A DNA stretch of 64,000 nt from JAIQET01 sp035542575 (GTDB lineage: Bacteria > Acidobacteriota > Terriglobia > Terriglobales > Acidobacteriaceae), in assembly GCA_035542575.1 (NCBI GenBank), contig DATKLE010000035.1, positions 3,794 to 67,793 of the forward strand, in the 5' to 3' direction. The translations under genes were made by a program, and so were the position numbers. Under the pieces are notes generated by a model. It was not told the origin of the DNA. It saw nothing but the letters and a program-made list of their open reading frames with translations, and did not search any database. This document shows, piece by piece, positions 1 through 7,226 of this stretch (position 1 is the stretch's first letter; every line of letters starts with the position of its first letter).

Positions 1-658
1 CACGCTCACCACGCAGCTGTTCACGCAACGCGCGGGGAAGATGTCCGGGCGCCAGGTGCGATTCGCCGAACAGCACCATGATCACGGCATTGGGATGACG
101 CTGGCGGATTTCCGCAATCTTGTGGGCGGCGTGGCGGTCGCGAGCCCCGATCTTGCGCAGGTCCTCCCGTGGCATGCAATCCAGACCATGAATCCCTTCG
201 GCGTGCTCGCGCGCCGTCACCAGCAGTTCATAAAACGGAGTCCAGTCGTAGCCCCAATCCAGATCGAAGCGGATGCGCTGCCGTAGTTCGGCTTCGTCAA
301 TCTCCCGGCGCCACCACTCGTCGAGGATGTGCTGGTCGCGGGCAAAGATGGTCTCCAGCCCCAAAACCACCGGGCGGTCGCCCGGCTGGGCCCGCCCTTC
401 CAGCAGGCTCGCGGCAAAGCGCTGCGACGACGGCAGGGCGTGATAGTCCCCGATCAGGACCACGTCCGACCCGCCCACCAGTGTCTTCAACTCCTGGCCA
501 TCGATCACCGCCTCATAGGACCGGAACGCATGACTGAACTCCCGGAGATACTTGCGCTCGTTGCTGGAATCCTGGGAGCGAATCTCGCGCTGCACCCCGG
601 CCAGGGCAAAGTGCTGCGCCGCACTGCGCCGGGACCGTAGATTTGCCGCAGAAGCCAT
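1..658 (-). CDS. ChaN/TIKI-fold protein, 3' end cut by window edge
   Basis: The frame is open from an ATG at 658 to the left edge (219 codons). The translation contains an IGDYHALPSSQ segment near residue 60 and FGESHLAPGH near residue 200, the paired His/acidic motifs of the ChaN (DUF399) heme-binding/TIKI superfamily. Members are usually haem- or iron-related periplasmic lipoproteins, but this copy has no signal peptide or lipobox, so it is probably cytoplasmic. It is divergent from ubiX, with a 7-base-period repeat array between the two start codons. The C-terminus lies outside the window. The family call is by motif; the function is not known. Confidence 0.75.
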   Translation of the reverse strand, partial: MASAANLRSRRSAAQHFALAGVQREIRSQDSSNERKYLREFSHAFRSYEAVIDGQELKTLVGGSDVVLIGDYHALPSSQRFAASLLEGRAQPGDRPVVLGLETIFARDQHILDEWWRREIDEAELRQRIRFDLDWGYDWTPFYELLVTAREHAEGIHGLDCMPREDLRKIGARDRHAAHKIAEIRQRHPNAVIMVLFGESHLAPGHLPRALREQLRGER

Positions 659-665
659 AAATTTC

Positions 666-758
666 GTCGTTGGTCAGAACACCGTCGTTGGTCGTTCGTC
701 GTTGGTCGTTGGCAAATAGCTGGTCCGGCCAACGACTCACGACCAGCGACTAACGACC
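666..758. repeat. 7-base-period repeat array, palindromic form
   Basis: The + strand shows GTCGTTG-like heptads at 666-711, a spacer, then AACGACT/CACGACC-type heptads at 731-758, which are the reverse complement of the same word. The array can fold into a long imperfect hairpin. It lies between the divergent chaN-like and ubiX start codons. It belongs to the same class as the arrays at 7227, 10221, 35071, 46324, 55421 and 61988. Confidence 0.75.
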
Positions 759-816
759 GGTCCTTGACTTGTCCGCCTACCCCTCCCTATCCTCAGGACT
801 CCGTACCGGAGCCCCC

Positions 817-1419
817 GTGCCCAACCAGCCGCCGCAAAACCTGACCGTCGCCACCACCGGGGCCAGCGGGTCTCTGTTTCTCAAGCACTTCCTGCTCGCG
901 GTCGAGCGCGATAAGCGCGTCCAGACCGTCAACTTCATTGCCTCCGACAGCGCCCTGCGCGTCATGGCCGAGGAGCTCAGCCTGCGCGGCCGCAGCAACC
1001 TGATCGGCCAGATCCTGGGCAAGGCCTCGCGCAAAATTCAGCAGCAGGCCAACGCCGATATCGGCGCCAACATCGCCAGCGGCTCCTATCCCGCCGACGC
1101 CATGGTGGTGATCCCGTGCAGCGTCGGTACGCTTGCCCGTATTGCCAATGGCATTGCCGCACAATTAATCGAGCGCGCCGCCGACGTCTGCCTCAAGGAA
1201 AAACGCCCCCTGGTGCTGTGCGTCCGCGAGACGCCACTCAACAAAATTCACATCCGCAACATGTACCGGGCCGCCGACGCCGGCGCCACGGTCTTCCCCC
1301 TCATCCCGGCCTTCTATAACCGCCCTACTAGTTTGGATGTCATGGCCCGCGAATTCGCCTACCGCGTACTGGCCCATATCGGCCTGCCTCAGCCCGACGC
1401 TTATCGCTGGAAGGGCTAA
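817..1419 (+). CDS. ubiX: UbiX-family flavin prenyltransferase
   Basis: UbiX joins a dimethylallyl group to FMN, making the prenyl-FMN cofactor of UbiD-type decarboxylases. The 200-residue length fits the family. TGASGS (residues 14-19) is the flavin-phosphate loop, PCSVGTLARIANG the central motif, and RETPLNKIHIRNM matches the conserved RExPLxxxHxxNM region. The GTG at 817 is chosen because the TTG at 769 would add 16 unconserved residues overlapping the upstream repeat. No UbiD partner is in the window, so it may supply prFMN to a distant gene. Confidence 0.9.
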   Translation: MPNQPPQNLTVATTGASGSLFLKHFLLAVERDKRVQTVNFIASDSALRVMAEELSLRGRSNLIGQILGKASRKIQQQANADIGANIASGSYPADAMVVIPCSVGTLARIANGIAAQLIERAADVCLKEKRPLVLCVRETPLNKIHIRNMYRAADAGATVFPLIPAFYNRPTSLDVMAREFAYRVLAHIGLPQPDAYRWKG

Positions 1420-1542
1420 GGAATCAGCAAGTTACACGAATACCCGATTCTTCCGCCGACTCTAAGTGTGAAGTATCGGCGGCCTCAGGGACAGATAACG
1501 AAGGGAATACGACCGCGGGAGGCAGGTCGGCGATTAGATGTA

Positions 1543-1571
1543 TTGACCATAAAATATGACTATGGTCTAAT
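1543..1571 (+). promoter_or_regulatory. Promoter and palindromic operator of the phd/vapC pair
   Basis: TTGACC (1543-1548) and TCTAAT (1566-1571) form a -35/-10 pair with 17-base spacing. A perfect inverted repeat, GACCATA (1545-1551) and TATGGTC (1561-1567), overlaps both hexamers, as expected for toxin-antitoxin autorepression. The predicted transcription start falls at about 1578-1580, at the antitoxin ATG (1580), and no Shine-Dalgarno is present. The mRNA is therefore probably leaderless. Confidence 0.7.
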
Positions 1572-1579
1572 AAATTCGA

Positions 1580-1819
1580 ATGAAAGAAGTAGCTATCTCC
1601 GAATTCAAGGCCAAATGCCTGGACCTGCTCGATCAGGTGCAGAAGACCAGGAAGCCGATCCGGGTGACGCGCCACGGCAAGCCGATCGCCGAAGTCGTCC
1701 CGCCCACGCCAGCCGCGCCCGCCGAGTGGATGGGCTCGATGCAAGACTCGATTGAGATTGTGGGCGACATCATCTCCCCGGCCAACGAGGAGGGCGACTG
1801 GGAGGCGCTGCGCGATTGA
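1580..1819 (+). CDS. Phd/YefM-family antitoxin
   Basis: This 79-residue protein begins MKEVAISEFKAK and continues with LDLLDQVQKTRKPIRVTRHGKPIAEVVPP, the DNA-binding fold of Phd/YefM antitoxins, where the GKP-A-V segment is typical. The C-terminal half should wrap the toxin. The stop codon overlaps the toxin start by 4 bases, so translation is coupled. It probably represses its own promoter with VapC through the palindrome at 1545-1567. Confidence 0.9.
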   Translation: MKEVAISEFKAKCLDLLDQVQKTRKPIRVTRHGKPIAEVVPPTPAAPAEWMGSMQDSIEIVGDIISPANEEGDWEALRD

Positions 1820-2205
1820 AGCTGCTGCTCGATACCCACATCTGGCTATGGAGCCTGCAGGACCCGGGAAAGCTGGGTCCAAGAGTTCAGCGCGAGCTGA
1901 AGAACTCCGAGAACGAACTGTGGCTGTCGCCCATCAGCACCTGGGAAGCGCTTACGCTGAACGCCAAGGGCCGAATTCGCCTGCATGGAGACTTGCCCGA
2001 TTGGGTCGCCCGCGCCACGGCTCCGTTTCGTGAGGCGCCCCTCACCCATGAGATCGCTTTGGCCGCGCGGCAGTCGCCCCTGCCCCACCCCGATCCCGCC
2101 GACCGCTTTCTAGCTGCCACGGCGCAGGTTCTGGACTTGACACTCGTGACCGCCGACGCCGCGTTGCTGGGGCTGGGAGAGATTGCGACGCTGGGGAATC
2201 GGTGA
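1816..2205 (+). CDS. PIN-domain toxin, VapC type
   Basis: This 129-residue PIN-domain ribonuclease starts at a TTG that overlaps the antitoxin stop. The acidic metal-binding residues are recognisable: D6 (LLLDTHIWLW), E44 (STWEAL), D97 (ADRFLAAT) and D114 (VTADAAL). Family members cut tRNA or rRNA when the antitoxin is degraded. All four catalytic positions are intact, so the toxin is probably active. The cognate antitoxin is the Phd-type protein just upstream. Confidence 0.9.
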   Translation: MKLLLDTHIWLWSLQDPGKLGPRVQRELKNSENELWLSPISTWEALTLNAKGRIRLHGDLPDWVARATAPFREAPLTHEIALAARQSPLPHPDPADRFLAATAQVLDLTLVTADAALLGLGEIATLGNR

Positions 2206-2292
2206 GGGGATACCGACGATGCTTTTGGAGCTTCGACTAAGGTAGTCGTCGGCGAGATAGCGATTTCTCGGCACTTGCGCTGTCTGCCGTCT

Positions 2293-2685
2293 TCACTTGC
2301 GAGCCCCGCCCACATACATCATCGAGAGGAGAAAACAAGCTGCCAGAATGAATGAGAGCGTGAAGGCGACCATCGGCAACCTGGACCAGCCCTTCTCGGG
2401 TGCGATGCGCCAGTACTCGCGATAAAGGCGGAGGTCCTTCAACGATGTTCGCCACAACCCAACTGGATAGCCTGTTGATTGCATCCGATGGAGCACAAGG
2501 AAGGCCTGCCCGTTCGCCACTCCTCCGAATAGCATGGCAATTCCGAACAGTAGGACGCTGACATCGGGCCGAGCAAGCCACCAAACCAGCACGCTGAGTA
2601 CCAAAAACGCGATGCCCGCCACCAGGCACGCTATTGAGAAACCGTAGAATGGGACTTCCCCACTGCCGCTGCCGAGCCTCATCAC
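2293..2685 (-). CDS. Small integral membrane protein of unknown function
   Basis: This 130-residue protein has three strongly hydrophobic stretches (about residues 16-37, 41-55 and 105-125) separated by a charged loop containing KDLRLYREYWR. GTG (2685) and ATG (2682) are adjacent possible starts. No family was recognised. It lies alone between two toxin-antitoxin pairs. The longer frame on the same strand (2237-2773) is rejected because only this frame gives clean membrane segments. Confidence 0.6.
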   Translation of the reverse strand: MMRLGSGSGEVPFYGFSIACLVAGIAFLVLSVLVWWLARPDVSVLLFGIAMLFGGVANGQAFLVLHRMQSTGYPVGLWRTSLKDLRLYREYWRIAPEKGWSRLPMVAFTLSFILAACFLLSMMYVGGARK

Positions 2686-2876
2686 AGCTGCTCCGCTCTG
2701 CTTGCAGTGAGGAATCTACACCAACTTCTTCGCAACTGCCAGCGAAAGTCCTACTCAGGATTTCACCAACCACGGCTAGCTGCGAACGCGCTTAGAATCA
2801 CCGTCATCCTTAGTCTTCTTCGTGTAAAGCAACCAAACACAAGCAGATAGAAGGCCGAGCTCGGACGCGACCGCGT

Positions 2877-2915
2877 TTATCAATAATTGACATTTATTGT
2901 TAAAGTCTGTACGCT
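2877..2915 (+). promoter_or_regulatory. Promoter and palindromic operator of the parD/parE pair
   Basis: A perfect TTGACA (2887-2892) is followed 17 bases later by a weak TACGCT (2910-2915). The -35 box sits in the centre of an inverted repeat, TTATCAATAA (2877-2886) and TTATTGTTAA (2894-2903), with one mismatch. The predicted start, near 2922, coincides with the ATG at 2923, so this toxin-antitoxin mRNA may also be leaderless. Confidence 0.6.
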
Positions 2916-2922
2916 GATGTCG

Positions 2923-3189
2923 ATGAACGTCAACCTCGGGCCCACCTTCGATCAATTCGTCGCCGAAATGCTGGACACCGGCCTATATCAATCACAGAGC
3001 GAGATCCTAAGAGAGGGATTGCGCCTGCTGAAGGAACGGGAAGACCAGAAAAAGGTTCGCTTGGCCGAACTGCGCAAGCAGATTGCCCTGGGCGTTGAGC
3101 TGGCTGACCGCGGCAATTTTGTGGACGGTCCGCGGACCTTCGCCAGAATTCGCGATCAGGCAAGGCGGCGAAGGCGCCGCAAGGAATGA
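2923..3189 (+). CDS. parD: ParD-family antitoxin (ribbon-helix-helix)
   Basis: This 88-residue protein begins MNVNLGPTFDQFVAEML and has QSQSEILREGLRLLKERE, the ribbon-helix-helix DNA-binding part of ParD. The C-terminal half is the toxin-binding tail. The ATG at 2923 is chosen because it gives the canonical MNV start and coincides with the predicted transcription start; ATG 2917 and TTG 2887 are upstream alternatives. The stop overlaps the toxin start by 4 bases. Confidence 0.85.
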   Translation: MNVNLGPTFDQFVAEMLDTGLYQSQSEILREGLRLLKEREDQKKVRLAELRKQIALGVELADRGNFVDGPRTFARIRDQARRRRRRKE

Positions 3190-3494
3190 CGACGTTTGTC
3201 CTTACTCCTCTTGCCGCCCGTGATCTGAGCGACATTTGGGATTATCTGGCTGAGGACAACGTCGAAGTCGCGCAGCGGACGCTCGCTGCCCTTGAAAAGG
3301 CGATGCGCAAGTTGGCCAAGCGGCCGAGTATCGGGCATCGCAGAGAAGATCTGGCGGACGAGCGACATCGGTTTTTTCTGGTGTACTCCTACTTGATCGT
3401 CTATCGGCCGACCGACCCCTTGGAAGTGATTCGAGTGCTCCACGCCGCGCGCGATGTGCAGATGCTCCTGAATATCCCGTCTGAAGAGCTCTAG
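3186..3494 (+). CDS. parE: ParE-family toxin (RelE/ParE fold)
   Basis: This 102-residue protein matches RelE/ParE-superfamily toxins: LTPLAARDLSDIWDYLAEDN at the N-terminus, KLAKRPSIGHRREDL in the middle, and the FFLVYSYLIVYRPTDPLEVIRVLHAARD strand region near the end. ParE toxins poison DNA gyrase. It is translationally coupled to ParD. Nothing suggests inactivation. Confidence 0.88.
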   Translation: MTTFVLTPLAARDLSDIWDYLAEDNVEVAQRTLAALEKAMRKLAKRPSIGHRREDLADERHRFFLVYSYLIVYRPTDPLEVIRVLHAARDVQMLLNIPSEEL

Positions 3495-3553
3495 CCATGA
3501 GATTTCCCGCTCATCCTATAATTTCAGCCTGATCTCCACGGGGAGAGAGTCCC

Positions 3554-4789
3554 ATGCTCCGCATCCACTCATTGCTATCGTTCGCTTGCGTGCTCACATG
3601 TTCGGTCCTTCCATTGTCTTCCCAGACCGCCAAGCCCAAAGTCCGCGCCCTCACCGCCTTCGTGCACATTGACCGCACCCATTTCGAAGCGCAAATCGGC
3701 GATGCGCTCACCATGCTCCGTGATGCCAAGCGTGCCTACGAGCAGCGCGGTTACGAAGTCCAGACCATTCGCATCACCACCCAGCCGTTCTCTGAGATCA
3801 TCCAGGGGCTCAGCGAAACTGAATCCGCGCAGTTCTTCCACGCCCTGAATGCGCTGGCTACTCGCGAGTCGTTCATTCCGAACATTGGCCCGGCCATGCT
3901 CAACCCGGCTGATCCGCCGCGCCCTGACCAACTGGCGCGCATCCTGGCGGAGAATGATCAGCTCAACAGCAGCATCATCGTGGCGGGGGAGGACGGGCTG
4001 CGTTGGCCGGCGATTCGGGCGGCGGCCCGCGTGATGAAGTATCTCTCCGAGCACACACCGCACAGCGACGGCAACTTTCGCTTCGTGGCCACCGCCATGC
4101 TCGGCCCCTACGGCCCGTTCTTTCCCGGCTCGTATCACACCGGCGCTGGGCGCCAGTTTTCGGTGGGCCTGGAGAGCGCCAACCTGGTCGAGACTGCCCT
4201 TGCCGCGCATCCTGGCCACATCTCGCTGACAGAGAAGAATCTGGCGGCCGACCTCAGCCTGTACGCCGTCGAATGTGAGCAGATCGCCCGAGAGATCGAG
4301 AAGCGCTCCGGCTGGACCTATGCAGGTCTCGATCCTACTCCCGCTCCCGCCGGAGAAATTTCCATCGGCGATGCCATCGAGAAGTTCACGGGAGCGAAGT
4401 TTGGTTCGAGCGGCACCATGACCGCGGCAGCCATGATCACGCGCGCGGTGAAATCAGTTCCGGTGAAGCAGGTAGGCTACGCCGGCCTGATGGTCCCCGT
4501 GCTCGAGGACAGCACACTCGCGCAGCGCTGGAGCGAGGGAACATTCAACATTGATTCGCTGCTCTCCTATTCGGCTGTCTGCGGAACTGGGCTCGACACG
4601 GTGCCTCTGCCCGGCGATGTCAGCGAAGACCAGCTTGCCCGCATCATCGGCGACATGGCGACGCTGGCGTTCAAGTGGCACAAGCCGCTGTCGGCGCGGC
4701 TGCTGCCGGTGGCCGGCAAGAAGGCTGGCGACAAGACAGAGTTCAACAATCCTCACCTGGTGGACGCGGTGATTCAGAAGCTGCCGTGA
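3554..4789 (+). CDS. Exported DUF711 (UPF0210) protein
   Basis: This 411-residue protein has a signal peptide (residues 1-24, cleavage near SSQT) and then a full DUF711 domain. The signature GYAGLMVPVLEDSTLAQRW and YSAVCGTGLDTVPLPGD lies at about residues 310-360. A GGGGAGAGAG Shine-Dalgarno precedes the ATG. DUF711 proteins are usually cytoplasmic and have no assigned reaction, so export is notable. The gene stands alone downstream of the parDE pair. The family call is firm; the biochemical role is unknown. Confidence 0.8.
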   Translation: MLRIHSLLSFACVLTCSVLPLSSQTAKPKVRALTAFVHIDRTHFEAQIGDALTMLRDAKRAYEQRGYEVQTIRITTQPFSEIIQGLSETESAQFFHALNALATRESFIPNIGPAMLNPADPPRPDQLARILAENDQLNSSIIVAGEDGLRWPAIRAAARVMKYLSEHTPHSDGNFRFVATAMLGPYGPFFPGSYHTGAGRQFSVGLESANLVETALAAHPGHISLTEKNLAADLSLYAVECEQIAREIEKRSGWTYAGLDPTPAPAGEISIGDAIEKFTGAKFGSSGTMTAAAMITRAVKSVPVKQVGYAGLMVPVLEDSTLAQRWSEGTFNIDSLLSYSAVCGTGLDTVPLPGDVSEDQLARIIGDMATLAFKWHKPLSARLLPVAGKKAGDKTEFNNPHLVDAVIQKLP

Positions 4790-4814
4790 TTCATCGCAGG
4801 CATTTTCCCCGAAT

Positions 4815-4920
4815 GGCGTCGTCCTGAGCGGAGCGAAGGATCCTGCGCGCGGTGCCACGATTGCCGCCCCGCGCCAGATCCCTCGCCCGGCTGAACTGCG
4901 CCGGGCTTCGGGATGACGCC
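4815..4920. repeat. REP/BIME-like element, A and B units inverted
   Basis: The element opens with GGCGTCGTCC (4815-4824) followed by GAGCGAAGGATCCTGCGCG, and closes with AGATCCCTCGCCCGGC and GGATGACGCC (4911-4920). The ends are inverted repeats. The same two units recur at 17921, 19498, 44217 and 58243, which supports a dispersed family. Confidence 0.8.
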
Positions 4921-4995
4921 GGACGGGGGTGTGGCGACCACGCGGCGATAACATCCGACCCTTGTTTATCCTTCCGGCACCCACCATCGTGCCAT

Positions 4996-5024
4996 TTGCT
5001 CGCCGCCAGTTTTTCGGTTAATGT
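4996..5024 (+). promoter_or_regulatory. Candidate promoter of the structured RNA
   Basis: TTGCTC (4996-5001) and TAATGT (5019-5024) have a 17-base spacer. Each matches the sigma-70 consensus at three of six positions. A start near 5031 would lie just upstream of the 5' strand of the closing stem of the RNA below. Confidence 0.4.
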
Positions 5025-5052
5025 GGCCTTACACCGGAAAGGAGGTGGTCTG

Positions 5053-5115
5053 ATGACAAGTTCTGATGGCAGTAGTAGGTGCTTCAAAAGACCAGGTGAG
5101 GTGGCTGAGACTTAG
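5053..5115 (+). CDS. Possible 20-residue ORF inside the structured RNA
   Basis: GGAGG (5041-5045) lies 7 bases upstream of an ATG that opens a 20-codon frame (MTSSDGSSRCFKRPGEVAET) ending at TAG within the hairpin at 5111-5131. The Shine-Dalgarno is also the 5' strand of the RNA's closing helix. Either it is translated, perhaps in competition with folding, or the ribosome-binding look is a by-product of the stem sequence. No homologue is recognised. Confidence 0.35.
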   Translation: MTSSDGSSRCFKRPGEVAET

Positions 5116-5293
5116 AGCCGGTCGCTCTAAGCGGGGCTTCCCGGGCGCATTTTGACCCGGTGAAGCTACAGCCCGCACACTACCGGTGAGTTTGGATTGG
5201 ATCCGCCCGGCGTAGGTCGCGCTGGGACCCGGAGTTGCCGTAGAGGCCACGTAGAGTGACCACCTCTTGGTCAATCCCAATCAGTACCACCGG

Positions 5294-5331
5294 CGGCCCG
5301 CGTGCTTACGCGCGCGGGCCGTTCTGTTTTT
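5294..5331 (+). terminator. Intrinsic terminator of the structured RNA
   Basis: CGGCCCGCG (5294-5302) and CGCGGGCCG (5313-5321) form a perfect 9-bp stem with a 10-base loop, followed by TTCTGTTTTT. Confidence 0.85.
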
Positions 5332-5348
5332 CGGGTAAACTCGGATCC

Positions 5349-5801
5349 ATGAAACGACTCTTCGCACTCGCAATCCTATTTGCCCTGGCCGTCCTCCTTG
5401 TTCCCGCCTCCGCACAAACCAGCGCCCGCGCGGCCGAGAAAGCCATCATCGCAATGGAAGAAAAATGGGCCGCCGCCCAGCGCGATGGCAAGCCTGAGGT
5501 GGTCGCCCCCATGCTTGCTGAGACCTTCATCAACACCGACACGGACGGCCGCACCTCCGGCAGAGCCAAGTTGCTCGCCAACCTCAAAGGAGGCAAGTGG
5601 GAGCACAACGCCATCAGCGACGTTAAGGTGATGGTCTATGGCAACACGGCAGTGGCTACCGGAGCTTGGGCTGGCAAAGGTGTAGATGGAGACGGAACCA
5701 AGATTGATCGCCGTGAGCGCTGGACCGACACCTGGGTGAGGATGCCCGGCGGCCAGTGGCAATGCGTCGCCAGCCAGCAGACCGCCGCCGGAAAACTGTA
5801 A
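5349..5801 (+). CDS. Secreted SnoaL/DUF4440-like (NTF2-fold) protein
   Basis: This 150-residue protein has a signal peptide (residues 1-23, cleaved near ASAQT) followed by one NTF2-like cone-fold domain: a helical EKAIIAMEEKWAAAQRDGK segment, then AETFINTDTDGRTSGRAKLL and a paired-strand C-terminus, as in DUF4440/SnoaL proteins. These domains serve as small-molecule binders or enzymes, and no specific role can be assigned. The ATG at 5349 is chosen because it starts the signal peptide; the upstream extension runs into the terminator. Confidence 0.75.
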   Translation: MKRLFALAILFALAVLLVPASAQTSARAAEKAIIAMEEKWAAAQRDGKPEVVAPMLAETFINTDTDGRTSGRAKLLANLKGGKWEHNAISDVKVMVYGNTAVATGAWAGKGVDGDGTKIDRRERWTDTWVRMPGGQWQCVASQQTAAGKL

Positions 5802-5990
5802 GACCTCTCCTGCCCATCGCAGAGACAACTGCTAAGAGGAATAATCCTTCCGCTTCTCCGTATCAGGGCAGCGCTTCAGCGATGCCACCAGGTTGCTGCC
5901 TGAATTGCGCCTTCCGGCGCTGGGTCCCGCCGACCACGGACGACGGGAAAGCGCCCGCTCTCCCCGCAACCTGTTAGACTTTCATTTCCG

Positions 5991-6626
5991 ATGCCCGCCG
6001 CAGACCCCACCGAGGAACGCCGCCGACTGGCGCGGTTCTACGCCGCCATGACCGATGGCGAACTGGAAAAGCTCGCCGACGAAGCCGATTCCCTTACCGA
6101 ACTGGCGCGAGACGCCTTGGAAGATGAACTGGATCGCAGAGGACTGGATGACATCCCCGAAGCCCCTGTCGGCGCCACAGACCAAGTCGAGAGCCGCAAG
6201 CTCATCGCCGTTCGCAAGTTTCGGGACTTGCCGGAAGCCTTACTGGCCAAAGGCGCGCTCGAATCCGCCGGCATCGAGTGCTTCCTCGCCGACGACAACC
6301 TGGTGCGCCTGGACTGGTTCATCTCCAACTTCATCGGCGGCGTGAAGCTTCTGGTGGACCGGAACGACGCAGACGCGGCCGCGAACGTCCTGAACCAGCC
6401 CATCCCGGAGGGCTTCGAGGTCCATGGCGTCGGAGAATACCTGCAACCGCGCTGTCCCAAATGCTATTCCCTGGACATTGCCTTCGAAGACCTGAACAAA
6501 CCCGTGGCCTACACCACCGCATATTTCGGTGTTCCTATTCCCTACCCGCGCCGATCCTGGAAGTGCAACACTTGCGGCCGCAGGTGGCAGGACGTCAATT
6601 CTGAAGAGGAAGACCCGGCTGTGTAA
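5991..6626 (+). CDS. DUF2007-type protein with C-terminal zinc ribbon
   Basis: This is a 211-residue cytoplasmic protein. The first 60 residues are helical and acidic. Residues about 70-140 (KLIAVRKFRDLPEALLAKGALESAGI followed by FLADDNLVRLD and GGVKLLVDRNDADAA) are the DUF2007 signal-transduction-like fold. A zinc ribbon follows with CPKC (about 155) and CNTC (about 193). The pairing resembles an adaptor that binds a partner or nucleic acid, but the function is unknown. It has no operon partner. Confidence 0.7.
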   Translation: MPAADPTEERRRLARFYAAMTDGELEKLADEADSLTELARDALEDELDRRGLDDIPEAPVGATDQVESRKLIAVRKFRDLPEALLAKGALESAGIECFLADDNLVRLDWFISNFIGGVKLLVDRNDADAAANVLNQPIPEGFEVHGVGEYLQPRCPKCYSLDIAFEDLNKPVAYTTAYFGVPIPYPRRSWKCNTCGRRWQDVNSEEEDPAV

Positions 6627-6647
6627 GCGCGGGCTGCGCAATAAGCT

Positions 6648-7076
6648 CTACCCTGCCCGCTCGAATCCCTTGCGGATGACTTCCGCCGTATCTTCCGCCA
6701 ATGGCAGCTTCGAGACTTCTTGCCGGGTGAACCAGCGCGCCTCCGCCGCATCGCCCGCCCCGCGCGGTTCTCCCGCAATCCTCTTGCACAGAAAATCGAT
6801 GAGGACATAGTGGTACATCGTTCGCCCCGCCTTGTCCCGCAACACACGGTCGTAAACGCCTAACAAGTCCGTGGCTTCCACGCTGAGTCCGGTTTCCTCC
6901 TGCGCTTCGCGCACCGCGGCTACGCGCAGCATCTCGCCCACTTCGAGCACGCCGCCGGGAATCGACCACTCCCCCAGGAGCGGCGGATGCCCGCGCTTCA
7001 CCAGCACCACCCGCCCATCCTCGATGATGACTGCTCCCACCCCCACAAGCGGCGTTTCCGGATATTCACGTTTCAT
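6648..7076 (-). CDS. NUDIX hydrolase
   Basis: This 142-residue enzyme has an intact Nudix box at residues 42-64 (G-x5-E-x7-REAQEETGL), so the Mg-binding glutamates are present. The N-terminus VGVGAVIIEDGRVVLVKRG is the usual first strand pair. The family hydrolyses nucleoside diphosphates linked to another group. The short form and PPLLGEWSIPGG resemble the MutT/ADP-ribose pyrophosphatase-like group, but the substrate cannot be read from sequence. It is convergent with the DUF2007 gene. Confidence 0.88.
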   Translation of the reverse strand: MKREYPETPLVGVGAVIIEDGRVVLVKRGHPPLLGEWSIPGGVLEVGEMLRVAAVREAQEETGLSVEATDLLGVYDRVLRDKAGRTMYHYVLIDFLCKRIAGEPRGAGDAAEARWFTRQEVSKLPLAEDTAEVIRKGFERAG

Positions 7077-7140
7077 GATTTCGAACCGAAGGGACTGGAG
7101 ATGGTCTCATAGATGGTTTCCGCATGGGGATCCAATCAGG

Positions 7141-7206
7141 GATCCTGAGGGGCTAAAGCCCCTTTCCTTATAGAGCCTCAGGCGGCACGGCTGGAGGCCG
7201 TGCCCT
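7141..7206. repeat. Intergenic double palindrome
   Basis: Two perfect hairpins are adjacent: AGGGGCTAAAGCCCCT (7148-7163) and a GGCACGGC/GCCGTGCC stem (7184-7204). Similar GGC...GCC hairpins occur at 16111 and 54717, so these look like dispersed elements rather than terminators. A short T-rich stretch follows the first stem only. Confidence 0.55.
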
Positions 7207-7226
7207 TCCCAAACTCATTACGAGAC

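Larger units (their letters stand above)
5031..5331 (+). ncRNA. Structured, terminator-ended RNA of unrecognised family
   Basis: Four features point to a discrete RNA of about 300 nt. GAGGTGGTC (5042-5050) pairs perfectly with GACCACCTC (5258-5266), closing a domain of about 225 nt. CTTAGAGC-CGGTC-GCTCTAAG (5111-5131) is a perfect 8-bp hairpin. GCTTCCCGGG (5135-5144 region) pairs with CCCGGTGAAGC (5156-5166). An intrinsic terminator follows at 5294-5331. It does not show the sequence hallmarks of RNase P, SRP, tmRNA or 6S RNA. A 20-codon ORF with a strong Shine-Dalgarno lies inside. Acidobacterial motifs such as Acido-1 or Acido-Lenti-1 could not be compared here. Confidence 0.6.

Noticed and set aside
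4815..4920. Possible tRNA or terminator from the inverted repeat
   Set aside because: The same palindrome recurs at several intergenic sites with GATC-containing cores. No T-loop or anticodon can be built, and there is no T-run.
5041..5050. Ordinary Shine-Dalgarno of a downstream gene
   Set aside because: The next real gene starts at 5349, after the terminator, so this motif can only serve the 20-codon ORF or the RNA helix.
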